DNA from: Harmothoe impar
Lineage: Eukaryota; Annelida; Polychaeta; Phyllodocida; Polynoidae
Assembly: GCA_947462335.1 (NCBI GenBank)
Contig: OX381720.1
Location: 3,479,501 to 3,543,500 of the forward strand
Direction: 5' to 3'
Length of the DNA: 64,000 nt
Shown here: piece by piece, positions 42,781 through 53,133 of the stretch
Layout: each line of letters begins with the position of its first letter
How positions within the stretch are numbered: position 1 is the stretch's first letter
Notes under the pieces: generated by a model
Databases searched by the model: none
The model's input: the letters and a program-made list of their open reading frames with translations, nothing else
What the model was told of the DNA's origin: nothing
Position numbers and translations under genes: made by a program

Positions 42781-42817
42781 TAGCAAACAGATGGAATCTG
42801 TTTGCGCCCTCACTTGT
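42769..42817. repeat. Hairpin, two stems of 12 and 10 bp
   Basis: acaagtgagggc pairs with gccctcacttgt and, after a 2-base bulge, gcaaacagat pairs with atctgtttgc around a gga loop. It lies just beyond the 3' end of the minus-strand LINE ORF. Confidence 0.8.
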
Positions 42818-42871
42818 TACATATAATATATCAATCTATAGATATCGTCAACTACTCTCTGTTTGTAACAT

Positions 42872-44535
42872 CTATCGCTTTATAAGAGCCATAAATTTCT
42901 CTTTTGTATCCTGACGTTGTATGTGCGCATCCAGCTTACTCCACTGAATAAAACCCCGGTACAGTGGGCTATTTCTGTATTTTGCACCTTTAGGTCTTTG
43001 CAATCTAAATTTAATCTTATCATTATTCCTCAATACTCTTACCGGAGCAAGAGTATTCTCCGCATTCAGTGAGTGCTTATGCATTAGACTGAGTAAATTA
43101 ATCCTACGTCTCTCACATAGGAACATACAATTACTATTTGTGTGAATATCAATACGAGTTATCAACCTTGGATCACGCACATTGTGGCATATTCTCAAAC
43201 AGTGATTCTGAAGCGTTCGTAATTCAGCTGTAACATCCACATTTGCACTATCCAACACAAAGTCACCATAGTCGATGATAGGTATTACCAATTGCTTATA
43301 AATAAGCAGCGACAGATCCTTGTCAATGTACTTCCTTAGATGTTGGAGACTCTTACGTCTGTATTGTACTGCGGAGATAACCTTTCTTCCCTGCGGTTCA
43401 AAACTTAAGGTATTATCAATAATGACACCTAAATAGTTAAACATAGGGACAACCTTGATTAAACTTCCCTTCAGATACACATTATAGTTATTATAATTAC
43501 TAGTATCTCGCTCACCATGACACCACATTATTTTAGTCTTATCAGTGTTTACAGTGAGTTCAAATCTAGCACACCAATCAGCTATATTATTCACATCTTC
43601 CTGTAGTAGGATCTGGGCGATAACAGGGTCCCTATTGGACACGGCAATGGCAAGATCATCCGCATACATGAAGAAACGAGCATGCTTTAATTTTGAAACT
43701 AGTGTATTTATGTAAATGATGAATAATAATGGCCCTTACACGGATCCCTGTGGGACACCACACTCAATCTTCTTTGCTGATGACACCCTTTGACCTATCA
43801 CTGTGCATTGCTCATGACCCGTCAGGTAACTAGAAAACCAGGTCAAAGCCGACTGGTGACAGCCCAGATTAGATAGTTCATTCAACAAGATAGAGTGATT
43901 TACAGTGTCAAATGCCTTGCGCAAATCCAAAAACAAAATGGCTACCACATCATTCCTCTTTAAACTTTCAAAAATATTTTGGATTAAACCATAACAGGCA
44001 TCCGACGTAGAATGTTCAGGCACGAAGCCAAACTGGAACTTACTAATTAAATTATGCTCTAAGATATAGCTCATTTATTGTGAATGAATAATTTTCTCTA
44101 TTAGTTTTGAGAAGAGGTTAAGTTGGCTAACCGGACGCCAGTTTGTTACTAGACTTAAGTCACCATCTTTAGGGAGTGGGCTTACACTGGCCTTTTTCAG
44201 ACATACAGGGAAATCCCCTTCAAAAATTGAAATATTTATCAATGACATAAGACTCTCAGGTCTAGACCTAAGCATGTCCTTTATTACTACTGTCCTTACG
44301 TCCTTAATACAAGATTATTTATTACTTTTGATCTTGGCGACAAGTTTAACTACCATGGCCCTTGTTACCGGCACCAGCGTGAAAAGAGCTCTTGTCCCAG
44401 GAGCCAAAAGACTCCGGATGTGTGGGCCAACATTATTAAATGCTGCAGCCAACACCCTGCCAATGGAACTATAGTAATTATTCACATAGTCGGGTGTCAT
44501 AATGAGTAGATAGACTGTGCCATTTGTCAGTTTAC
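42872..44535 (-). pseudogene. LINE reverse transcriptase, decayed by in-frame stops
   Basis: A CR1/Jockey-like RT read in a single frame from about 44535 to 42872. Segments: PDYVNNYYSSIG region, LPKDGDLSLVTNWRPVSQL, LFLDLRKAFDTVNHS (motif A), ECGVPQGSV (motif B), MYADDLAIAVS (motif C), then VIPIIDYGDFVLDSAN and the C-terminal SPLYRGFIQWSKL. Three in-frame TAA codons break it (44315-44317, 44075-44077, 43736-43738) but no frameshift is found. The 5' end stops at the pyrimidine array, so it is 5' truncated, as LINE copies often are. It is related to, but clearly diverged from, the LINE at 1-1725. Confidence 0.92.
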
Positions 44536-44544
44536 TCTACCCAC

Positions 44545-46130
44545 TGACTACCTGTGCCCTTCTCTGTGCCCCATTGTGTCCCTCTCTCTTCCCCACTCTC
44601 TGCCCCCCTCTGTGTGCCCCTCTGTGTGCCCCTATGTGTGCCCCTCTGTGTGCCCCTATGTGTGCCCCTCTGTGTGCCCCTCTCTCTCTGCCCCTCCCTC
44701 TGCCCCTCCCTCTGCCCCTCTCTCTGCCCCTCACTCTGCCCCTCACTCTGCCCCTCTGTCTGCCCCTCTGTCTGCCCCTCTGTGTGCCCCTATGTGTGCC
44801 CCTCTATCTGCCCCTCTCTCTGCCCCTCTGTCTGCCCCTCGGCTTGCCCCTCTGTGTGCCCCTAGGCCTGCCCCTCTGTCTGCCCCTCTGTCTGCCCCTC
44901 GGCCTGCCCCTCTGTCTGCCCCTCTCTCTGCCCCTCTCTCTGCCCCTCTCTCTGCCTCTCTCTCTGCCCCTCTGTCTGCCCCTCTCTCTACCCCTCTCTC
45001 TGCCCCTCTCTCTGCCCCTCTCTCTGCCCCTCTCTCTGCCCCTCTCTCTGCCCCTCTGTCTGCCCCTCTGTCTGTCCCTCTCTCTGCCCCTCTGTGTGCC
45101 CATATCTCTGTTCCTCTCTCTGTTCCTCTTCCTGCTCCTCTCTCTGTGAGGGCTAAGTGCCCCTCGATCCCTGTGCCCCTCTGTCTGCCCCTCTGTCTGC
45201 CCCTCTGTCTGCCCATCTCTCTGCCTCTCTTTCTGCCCCCCTCTCTGTCCCTTTCTGTGCCCCTCCCTGTGCCCCTCTGTGTGCCCCTCTGTATGCCCCT
45301 CTGTCTGCCCCTCTGTCTGCCCCTATCTCTGTCCCTCTCTGTGTCCCCCTCTCCTTGACCATATGTCTGCCCCTCTGTCTGCCCCTCTGTCTGCCCCCCT
45401 CTCTGCCCCTCTGTCTGCCCCTCTCTCTGTCCCTCTGTCTGCCCCTCTCTCTGCCCCTCTCTCTGTCCCTCTCTGTGTCCCCCTCTCCTTGACCATCTCT
45501 CTGCCCCACCCTCTGCCCCTCACTCTGCCCCTCCCGCTGCCCCTCTCTCTGCCCCTCTCTCTGCCCCTCTCTCTGCCCCTCTCTCTGCCCCTCTCTCTGC
45601 CCCTCTGTGTGCCCCTCTGTGTGCCCCTCTCTCTGCCCCTCTCTCTGCCCCTCTCTCTGCCCCTCTGTGTGCCCATATCTCTGTCCTCTTCCTGCTCCTC
45701 CCTCTGCCCCTCTCTCCGGGCCCCCTCTCTGTGAGGGCTAAGTGCCCCTTGATCCCTGTGCCCCTCTGTCTGCCCCTCTGTCTGCCCCTCTGTCTTCCCC
45801 TCTGTCTTCCCCTCTGTCTGCCCCTCTGTCTGCCCCTCTGTCTGCCCCTCTCTCTGCCCCTCCCTCTGCTCCTCTGCATGCCCCTCTCTGTGCCCCTCTG
45901 TCAGCCCCTCTCTCTGCCCCTCTCTCTGCCCCTCTCTGTGCCCCTCTGTCTGCTCCTCTGTCTGCCCCTCTCTCTGCCCCTCTCTCTGCCCCTCTGTCTG
46001 TCCCTCTCTCTGCCCCTCTGTCTGTCCCTCTCCCCGCCCCTCTGTTTGCCCATATCTCTGCCCCTCTCTCTGTCCCTCTCTCTGTCCCTCCGTCTGCCCC
46101 TCTCTCTGCCCCTCTCTGTTTTTTCTGACT
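44545..46130 (+). repeat. Pyrimidine-rich array, about 12-bp units
   Basis: Nearly 1.6 kb of tgcccctctctc / tgcccctctgtc units. Longer blocks recur: gtgagggctaagtgcccct at about 45147 and 45730, ctctccttgaccat at about 45350 and 45484, and tgcccatatctctg at about 45098, 45672 and 46045. This indicates higher-order duplication. Strong strand asymmetry leaves long ORFs in several frames (SAPL, GRERG repeats), which I reject as genes. Confidence 0.92.
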
Positions 46131-47589
46131 CCCTCTCTCCTCGCCTGTTGTGTCTTATGGACCCTTACCTTTCTTCGTAAAGCTGGTTATGCACTGCGCT
46201 ATAAGAGTAATCAGAAATATCAGAACTTCTTGATTACTGCAAGTAGACTTCCCCGCTGTATCTCTCTCATGGGAATGTAACCACAAGCAGTACCTGGAAA
46301 GCAGTTGTTTACTCAATTTCTGCCATGAGGCCAAAAAATATAAAATGTGTGTTTCAGGTCACATGGTTTGAAAATCTAGGTAGGGTAGGTTGTTGTTTTC
46401 TTTTTTTGATTCTCTTTTGCTTTTTTTTTACTTTGGCCCGTAAAGTACCAAACATATCCCTTTCAGCTATAGCAATGCGTCTAACATTTTTCTAAAAAGG
46501 GGTGAAATAAAAGTGATACCTGCAGGGGCAGGAGAGAAATTGACTCGTAAACTTTAGCATTGACTCACTGACAATGGCATTGACTCGTGGACTGTCAACT
46601 TGATTCTGAAATAGCCCCAAAATTACTTTGAATCTAAATTCTTTTTTCAAATTGGATAAAGATTTCTAGGGTCGGCCTTGTAGGGTTGGGTAACTTGAAA
46701 CACACCCTTTTTAAAATTTGGCCTTATATAAGGGAATCTTCAGAAAGGTTCAAAATGTGTGTGCATCCCCTCCCCTTGTTGATGATAAATCTCACTACAT
46801 GTGCCTGTTTTGACATGTGATAAGATCATGAACCTTCATAATTACAAACTCATGTAAATTATCTTCTCCCTGGTGACATTTCGGGCGACAGTTAAGAAAG
46901 TTCCCCTGTAATTACACAATTAATGTCATTGTAACTGGTGTGCCAGGACATGCCGTGCTTCTTATAATCGTAAAAAAAAAGGTATAAATGGGTCAGGTCA
47001 CCGGATGATGTACATTGGGTGTACAGTGGTCATATTTGAAAAATCTAATTCGATTCAAACAACTCCATCATCCATAAAGAGACATGTATCCTGGCTACCT
47101 TTGGAACCCCATTATGCTATTTTACCATAAACCAAACGAAGTACCCAAAGGTTCGACCCCTTTATAAAATCAGCAATATTCTCATTGACTAATATCATGT
47201 TACTTTCAACATCGGTTTGCACGTAGGCCTGATGTGTATCATTAACTTTGCCAAACATGGTATGAAAACTTCGGGAATAACACACCTTTAAAATGATGAA
47301 TTCAAAATATTACTATGAAATATTTATATTCCATTTGTTTTGCTCTTGTATTATTATAATATGGCCATAGACTCGTTAAATATTGTCAACCCTACCTGTA
47401 TATGGAAATATGAAGATCCCTGTACTAGTATAACTTATGGCTTGTTAGGTCTATACTGCACACAAAAAGGGTCGGGGATCCATGTATATGGACCTAATAA
47501 TCCGAAATGTCTGGGGTTCCACGTGTTGCAGTAACATATAGTAATATATAGTCTATAGACTGGTGACAAAATGAGAAATGTTTCCACCA
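46131..47589. other. Intergenic, no gene recognised
   Basis: AT-rich DNA without clear coding or repeat structure. Confidence 0.45.
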
Positions 47590-47830
47590 AGGGTCATTTT
47601 GAAGTACAAATAAGCAACATCATTCTGAATCAAAATATCACACTTGCGAAATTCAGAAATGACTCTCTCTATGCAAAAATAACGCAAACAAAATGGCTGC
47701 CAATCGTTTTTGAGAAAACCCATGTAATACCTCAAAATTATGTATCTTTTGGTAAGTGTGATGTTCGGATTCAGCATGCCCGAATTACCCCAAAATGTTG
47801 TGTCGCCTATTTGTTCTTTAAAATGCCCTA
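47590..47830. mobile_element. Imperfect foldback element
   Basis: Left gtcattttgaagtacaaataagcaac and ttctgaatcaaaatatcacactt are mirrored with insertions at the right (aagtgtgatgttcggattcagcatg, cctatttgttctttaaaatgccc). ORFs of similar length on both strands result from the fold. Confidence 0.55.
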
Positions 47831-48325
47831 GGAGTGATTAGAATTATAGTTGTGAAGATGTTGCCCCGTCTATAACAAATTGGCATAGAGCAGCTTGCTG
47901 AAAGTAAAGGTTTAAGGCACGAAATCTGTTTTAGACATGAATCTTCGAGGGAAAAACAAATGTGTGTATTCAAAATTAAAGTACCCACAACCAAAACTGT
48001 ATAAATGCAAGGTTTACACAACATACATACCTCTTTTCGGTAATGTATAGGGTTCAAGCCAGTTAGCTAGTTGGCGCCGCCATCACTTGATCCAGCACTG
48101 GTGAGATGATAAGCACTTAAATCAATAGTCACAATGGGTACCAGTTGCACCCCAAGAACTCCGCAGTGAATGGAGGGAACTATTTCATTGATGTCCTATG
48201 TATCAGGCTAGTGGTCTATAGGCTAGTGCCCTCAAATTGTGTCCTTATTCCGGTATGGCTGGATGCTGCTTGTAGCCCTCTCTGCCTCCACCTCCTCCTG
48301 CACGTCCACCACTACCTGCTACCAC

Positions 48326-48627
48326 CACAGGTTTTAACAAAACCCAGCTTGGCGAGTGAGGAGGCTATACAGGATATCATAGGAAGGTGTGCAACTAAAA
48401 GTCTGCAGCTATCCTTGGATGTGACTTAGACTCTACATACCACTAGTTCCAATGAGAGAACCTAGGGTGTGCAGTGGCACCATCTGGTGACTGCTGTGAA
48501 CACTAGTGGTATGCAGAGTCTATTTGTCACATCAAAGGATAACTGCAGACTTTTAGTTGCACACCTTCCTATGATATCCTGTATAACCTCCTCACTCGCC
48601 AAGCTGAGGTCTTGTTAAAACCTGTGG
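48326..48627. repeat. Long inverted repeat, arms about 124 bp
   Basis: Left arm 48326-48448 and right arm 48502-48627 are near-complementary (cacaggttttaacaa, ggcgagtgaggaggc, ggatatcataggaaggtgtg, ccactagt) around a spacer of about 53 bp. A transcript would form a long hairpin. Confidence 0.85.
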
Positions 48628-48669
48628 GTACCACCCTCTCCACCCCCAGACATGCACCACTGGGTACCC

Positions 48670-48960
48670 AGCCACTGATTGGCTGATGGGGCTCTTAACA
48701 CTGTAAGGATGGCATATTGCATTAATGCATGATTCCTTGGTCGTCATGATCATGATGCATGAATGCAGCCCTGGTGAGTAACTGGCCGGGGATGCATTGG
48801 TGCATCATGATGGCCCTACAGGGTTGAGACACTCCCATATGGTCGGCATGATGCACCAATGAAGCACTGTGGCGAGTTACTCGCTGGGACTGCATTGGTG
48901 CATTATGACGACTAGTATCTTTTAGCAACATTTGTCTTTAAAGGGTTAAATGGTGTATCC
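48670..48960. repeat. ATGATGCA-family hairpin element, best copy
   Basis: Runs from aacactgtaaggatggcat to gtctttaaagggttaa. Inside are two facing units with atgatgcaygaatgcagccctggtgagtaact and gcattggtgcatcatga. It gives the clearest view of the family: near-complementary halves and TTTAAAGGGTT-type ends. Confidence 0.7.
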
Positions 48961-48999
48961 CCCACCCAAATGTCAAGTAAAATGTAACGATAACAAGTT

Positions 49000-49210
49000 C
49001 AACTAACCCTTTAGGGATAGCATGCTGTCAGAAGGCAACATCTATTGTAATGATTAAGCTCTGGTGGGTAACTCGCCAGTGTTGCATTAGTGCATCATAC
49101 CGGCGCTTCGGGAGTGTATCAACCCCATAGGGTCAGCATGATATTTAAATGTAGTACAGCGAGCTGCATCATGGTGACATCAACCTTAGGCATGGTGCTC
49201 AAAGGGTTAT
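49000..49210. repeat. ATGATGCA-family hairpin element
   Basis: Starts aaccctttagggatagcatg and ends gctcaaagggttatg, with gcattagtgcatcat and gagtgtatcaaccccatagggtcagcatgat inside. Confidence 0.65.
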
Positions 49211-49366
49211 GCAGGGAAAGTTAGAGTAGTCACCAGGCTAAATACTTCATGGTGTATAATTTGGATGGCTTTATTACACTGGTACTGAAGTATGTCAAGG
49301 AGTAGATCGTGGTAATTATATTCCATGCATGGACACACCCTGGGTCCCTCACCATCAGGGACTAAG

Positions 49367-49888
49367 GGCTCAGTCTCATGAGTTCGTAACAATTGAAACG
49401 CCTTTGACCGGGTGTAGTCTTTGACCGGGTGTAGTCTTTGACTGGGTGTAGTCTTTGACCAGGCAGCATCTATGTAGTAAGAAAAGTGGGGAAATAGTGC
49501 ACCCATATATTGATACACATTTAGAGCAAACATAAGTCAATTTCGTTATATTCATATACTGAGTATGCTATGTATAGTACAGCATGGTATTATTATTTCC
49601 CTCTGCTCGGTCAAAGACGTCAATTATATATAACTTTGAGTTTAAACAGCTGCACTGTACATAGTAAGCACAGTGTATAAATGTACAAAATTTTATCATT
49701 GCAGTATCTCACCGGTTTCCTTACTATATAAGCCTCATTTATTCCATCTTATCACTCCCTGGTCAAAGACTACTCCCGGTCAAAGACTACACCCGGTCAA
49801 AGACTACACCCAGTCAAAGACTACACCGGGTCAAAGACTACACCCGGTCAAAGACGTTTCAACTGTTACAAACTCATGAGACTGAGCC
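49367..49888. mobile_element. 522-bp element with inverted ends and 17-bp subterminal repeats
   Basis: Outer inverted ends ggctcagtctcatgagtt and, inward, gtaacaattgaaacg. Just inside, a 17-bp unit (cccggtcaaagactaca) is repeated about five times at the right (49765-49856) and about three to four times inverted at the left (49398-49465). It has no ORF of note. Confidence 0.8.
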
Positions 49889-49919
49889 TATAGCTGTGGT
49901 GATGAGTGCTGCCTTGTTG

Positions 49920-50165
49920 TGGAGACAGTGGGAACTAGCGTAAGTTCCCGCGTACAACCCGCGGGTTATACACAAACCAAACCTCAAGTGCGGGTTATAC
50001 AATATTCCCACCAGTCTAGGTGCGGGTAATACGAGGGTTTTTGTTATTATGGTAAAGTACTAAAACAGTGATTTTCAGGCCCCAGTTGTGGGTTATAGGA
50101 TTCTCCCAAAGTCGGGGTGCGGGTTATATGCGAGGTGCGGGTTATACGGTCATTTACGGTACTGA
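49920..50165 (+). repeat. TGCGGGTTATA repeat block
   Basis: gtgcgggttata or close variants occur about six times, ending gggttatacggtcatttacggta. The ending resembles that of the TATAAGCCGCA repeats in gene B introns (ttttacggta). Confidence 0.6.
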
Positions 50166-50194
50166 TAGGACTGTAAAATCCATTAAGTGCTTTG

Positions 50195-50350
50195 TTACCA
50201 TGATGCATAAATATAGCCCTGGTCACCAGTGCTGTATTCAAGAATTATGATGAGCCTTCAGGGTCAATATACTCCTGAGGCTCAGCATGGTTACTCACCA
50301 GGACAGAAATTATGCATCATGACAGCCAGGGACAAAGTGCATTGATGTAG
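50195..50350. repeat. ATGATGCA-family hairpin element, diverged
   Basis: Contains ccatgatgcataaatatagccctgg, ctcagcatggttactcaccagg and attatgcatcatgacagcc. Confidence 0.5.
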
Positions 50351-50424
50351 CATACAGCTCGTGTACATTTAGAGAGCTTAGGGTCTTCCATGACCACCAC
50401 ACTAGTACTGAATAATGTATTCAA

Positions 50425-50596
50425 TTACGGGAGTGCTCATTACGGGGGTAGGGGCAGGGGGGGCGGGGGGTGGTGGTGGGTTTCAGCAAAGATATGCGCT
50501 AAAAATTCTGCGTGCTCAAGACCAGGGTCTTTAAGAGTTTTCGAGATTTCATCAATCCCCCCACCCCTTTAATTAATAAATGAACACTCCCTTACT
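50425..50596. mobile_element. MITE with TTACGGGAGTG termini
   Basis: Left ttacgggagtgctcatta is mirrored at the right by gaacactcccttacta, with a G-rich left and C-rich right interior. It is related to 7379-7687. Confidence 0.65.
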
Positions 50597-51849
50597 ATAG
50601 GTGACTGCAAATGAGGCTGTTATGCATGATGTTAACCTGACAAATAGCACACTCATTTTAGACCAAATATGACCCAAACAGTGAATAAAATACCTGACAG
50701 CTGCTTCCCACAAGATTGGTCCATCCAGCTATCTTTTTTAGAGCTCTTTTCGTTTTGATGAATGAATACCATTGAATTACTAAATTTGAGATTTTTTACA
50801 TCATATATAGAAAAATTGAATGGCAGCTGGCTGAGAAGGGAGCAGAGTGACATCACAGCGCCCCCTGAGCAGGGCAGGTAGCAGACTGGTGGCTCCCCCT
50901 GTAGTCAGTAAAGACTGGCTTACTTGTTAGTCATGTAAGAAAAAAACGATGTGGATTACGAATTGTGATGTTTCTTAAATCCAAGATGGCCACCAGGTCA
51001 AAATCCAAGATGGCAAATAAACCGAAATCCCTCTCCCATAGTTTAAAAATCCCCTCTAGACATATATCAGAACCTTACAACCCCAACCCCCTCCCCCTCA
51101 AAAAAAGCAAATCTGAATATCAATTTGCTAAAGATTATGAATGACTATAAGAGGGATAACTGACACCCAAAAAAAGATATCTATACCACTTTAGAGTCCA
51201 CAATGTAATGCATATCAGATAGAATCAGAAGGACTCAACAGTTAGGTTGCAGATGATTTTATTGCAGGTATTTCCACAAGTGCTCTTTGTTTTTAGGTCT
51301 TTTCATTTGGATATTGTAACTCCAGCATTCAAGATCCAAGCAAAACAAGCTATAAATTAATGAAAAGTGTTCTATCAATTCAGACTTTCATTTATTCAAT
51401 AATCTAGAAGCCGCCTGTAGTTTTATCACAGCCCTAGAAAGTGTATTTGCGATAATAACTGACAGAAATTTCGGCTCAAATCTGCTCGATTCTGCCCCCT
51501 TTTTCTCAATTTTGCTTCCACTTTCAGACATTGATATTTTGTATCGTGTATGGAAAAAATGATTAAACACCATTTAAAAAAATGATTTTATAAAGTAATT
51601 TATCATGATTTTACAGAATATGATGAATATGAAAATAGGATCTCTTGTCTAAATACAGAATATACATGTTGGTACATATAAATGTAGAGGTTCTCGACCT
51701 GCCGGTAGTAGGGAGTGGTCAATACAATAGCATAGCACTGTATAGCTAGTAAATATATACATCGTATTAATTAGCCCTGCTCTATGTTCTATGCCTGGGT
51801 ACTGTTTATAATGGACCTGGCTCTTTGCCAGGAACATTGCTGTAATCAT
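50597..51849. other. Intergenic, no gene recognised
   Basis: Contains aaatccaagatggc repeated twice (about 50978-51018) and AT-rich DNA. No coding signature is seen. Confidence 0.45.
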
Positions 51850-51864
51850 CTGCTGTCCCAATGC

Positions 51865-52040
51865 CTCAACCCTTCACAGACAGATGTCACTAAAAAGTGT
51901 CATTTGTCGTCATGTTGCACCAATACAGCCCAAGATAGTAAACTAGGGTATTGGTGCATCATGGCGACCGTTCAAGAGCGTCTCGACCCCATAGGATTGG
52001 TATGCTGCTGGAATGCAGCACTGGTGAGTGCTTGGGGAAA
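51865..52040. repeat. ATGATGCA-family hairpin element
   Basis: Contains gtcatgttgcaccaatacagccc paired with gggtattggtgcatcatggcg, then aagagcgtctcgaccccatagg and atgcagcactggtgagt. Confidence 0.6.
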
Positions 52041-52229
52041 ACTTTTTTTTTTCTTTTTTACATTTTTGATGAAAAATATATTAAAATTGGAAATATATTG
52101 GCAAATTTGGTATCAATTTATGCTCTCAGTAATGCAGTCAGCTAGTAATCAATAAAGCTTGGATTATCAAAAATGTGAAAATTGATTGCGAAAAACCCAA
52201 ATTTCCCTATGTAAGAAAAAGAAAAATTC

Positions 52230-52300
52230 TTTAAAAACCCTCTCGGCATATGTTTCAATGTTTGGTGATAAGAAACAACTTTTCTTGAGCGGCCTTTAGA
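52230..52300. repeat. Fragment of the AGGCCACTCAA family
   Basis: ttggtgataagaaacaacttttcttgagcggcc matches the right end of the element at 53422-53675. Confidence 0.5.
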
Positions 52301-52380
52301 AGTGATATTCAATTCTAACATCAAGGTTGATTTGCAGTTACAGTGCTTATATAACAAATAGAATGGAGAAAATTTAAACG

Positions 52381-52611
52381 ATTTGTTCATGATAGATAAA
52401 CACCTCACTAGTTAAAACCCAAGTGATAATGGCAGAGTACTATTTGCATCATAAGCCTATAAGCTTACCTTATAAGGTATCTAACCCACACTAAACAATT
52501 TGTTCATGATAAATAAACACCTCACAAGTTAAATCTAAGTGATAATGGCAGAGTACTATTTGCATCATAAGCCTATAAGCTTACCTTATAAGGTATCTAA
52601 CCCACACTCAG
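52381..52611 (+). repeat. 117-bp tandem duplication
   Basis: Two adjacent, near-identical units start atttgttcatgata and end ggtatctaacccacact. A related fragment occurs at 13027-13078, so the unit belongs to a dispersed family. Confidence 0.88.
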
Positions 52612-53086
52612 CTGTGAGAGTGGACCTCACAAGATACAGGAAATAAGGTTACATACAAAATGGGTAGCCATGGTACACATAAGCATAGAGAGCCTTATCA
52701 ACCAGGCATTTAGTGGTTGTTAAGGGTATGAGTAAGTAATACAATTCCGGCCCTCCGCATCATCAGCCTATGTTGGTAGCCAGTGTATGGTCATGCTGCA
52801 CTGTATCAAGTTTGAAATGCTCTGTGGGTGTTGTATTTATATTGAAATCCTATTGCATACAGCTTTCTGCTACAGTGAGATCTTGATATATCGGACCCTT
52901 TCGTTTTGTATGAAAGATTGCCAGTTACTTAAACGGCTGGATATCTGAAGCAATTTCATATAGAATAGGTGTAATCAGAATAATTGCCATAAATTTTATG
53001 ATTGATAAGTGAGATTTTATGATTGACATATCAAGATGACTGACTTATCAAAGACCAATTTATCAAGGGATCACTGTTTATCTTAA
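52612..53086. other. Intergenic, downstream of AMT gene C
   Basis: No gene is recognised. The minus-strand AATAAA at 53087-53092, about 42 bases past gene C's stop, is a likely poly(A) signal. Confidence 0.45.
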
Positions 53087-53133
53087 TTTATTTGTTCATT
53101 AGAGTAAACCATCATTGGGAATTGAATTGTGAT

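Noticed and set aside
44545..46130. Long ORFs on both strands with SAPL, LPLC or GRERG repeats
   Set aside because: They are open only because the 12-bp unit is a multiple of three without stops; many frames are open at once and composition is pure repeat.
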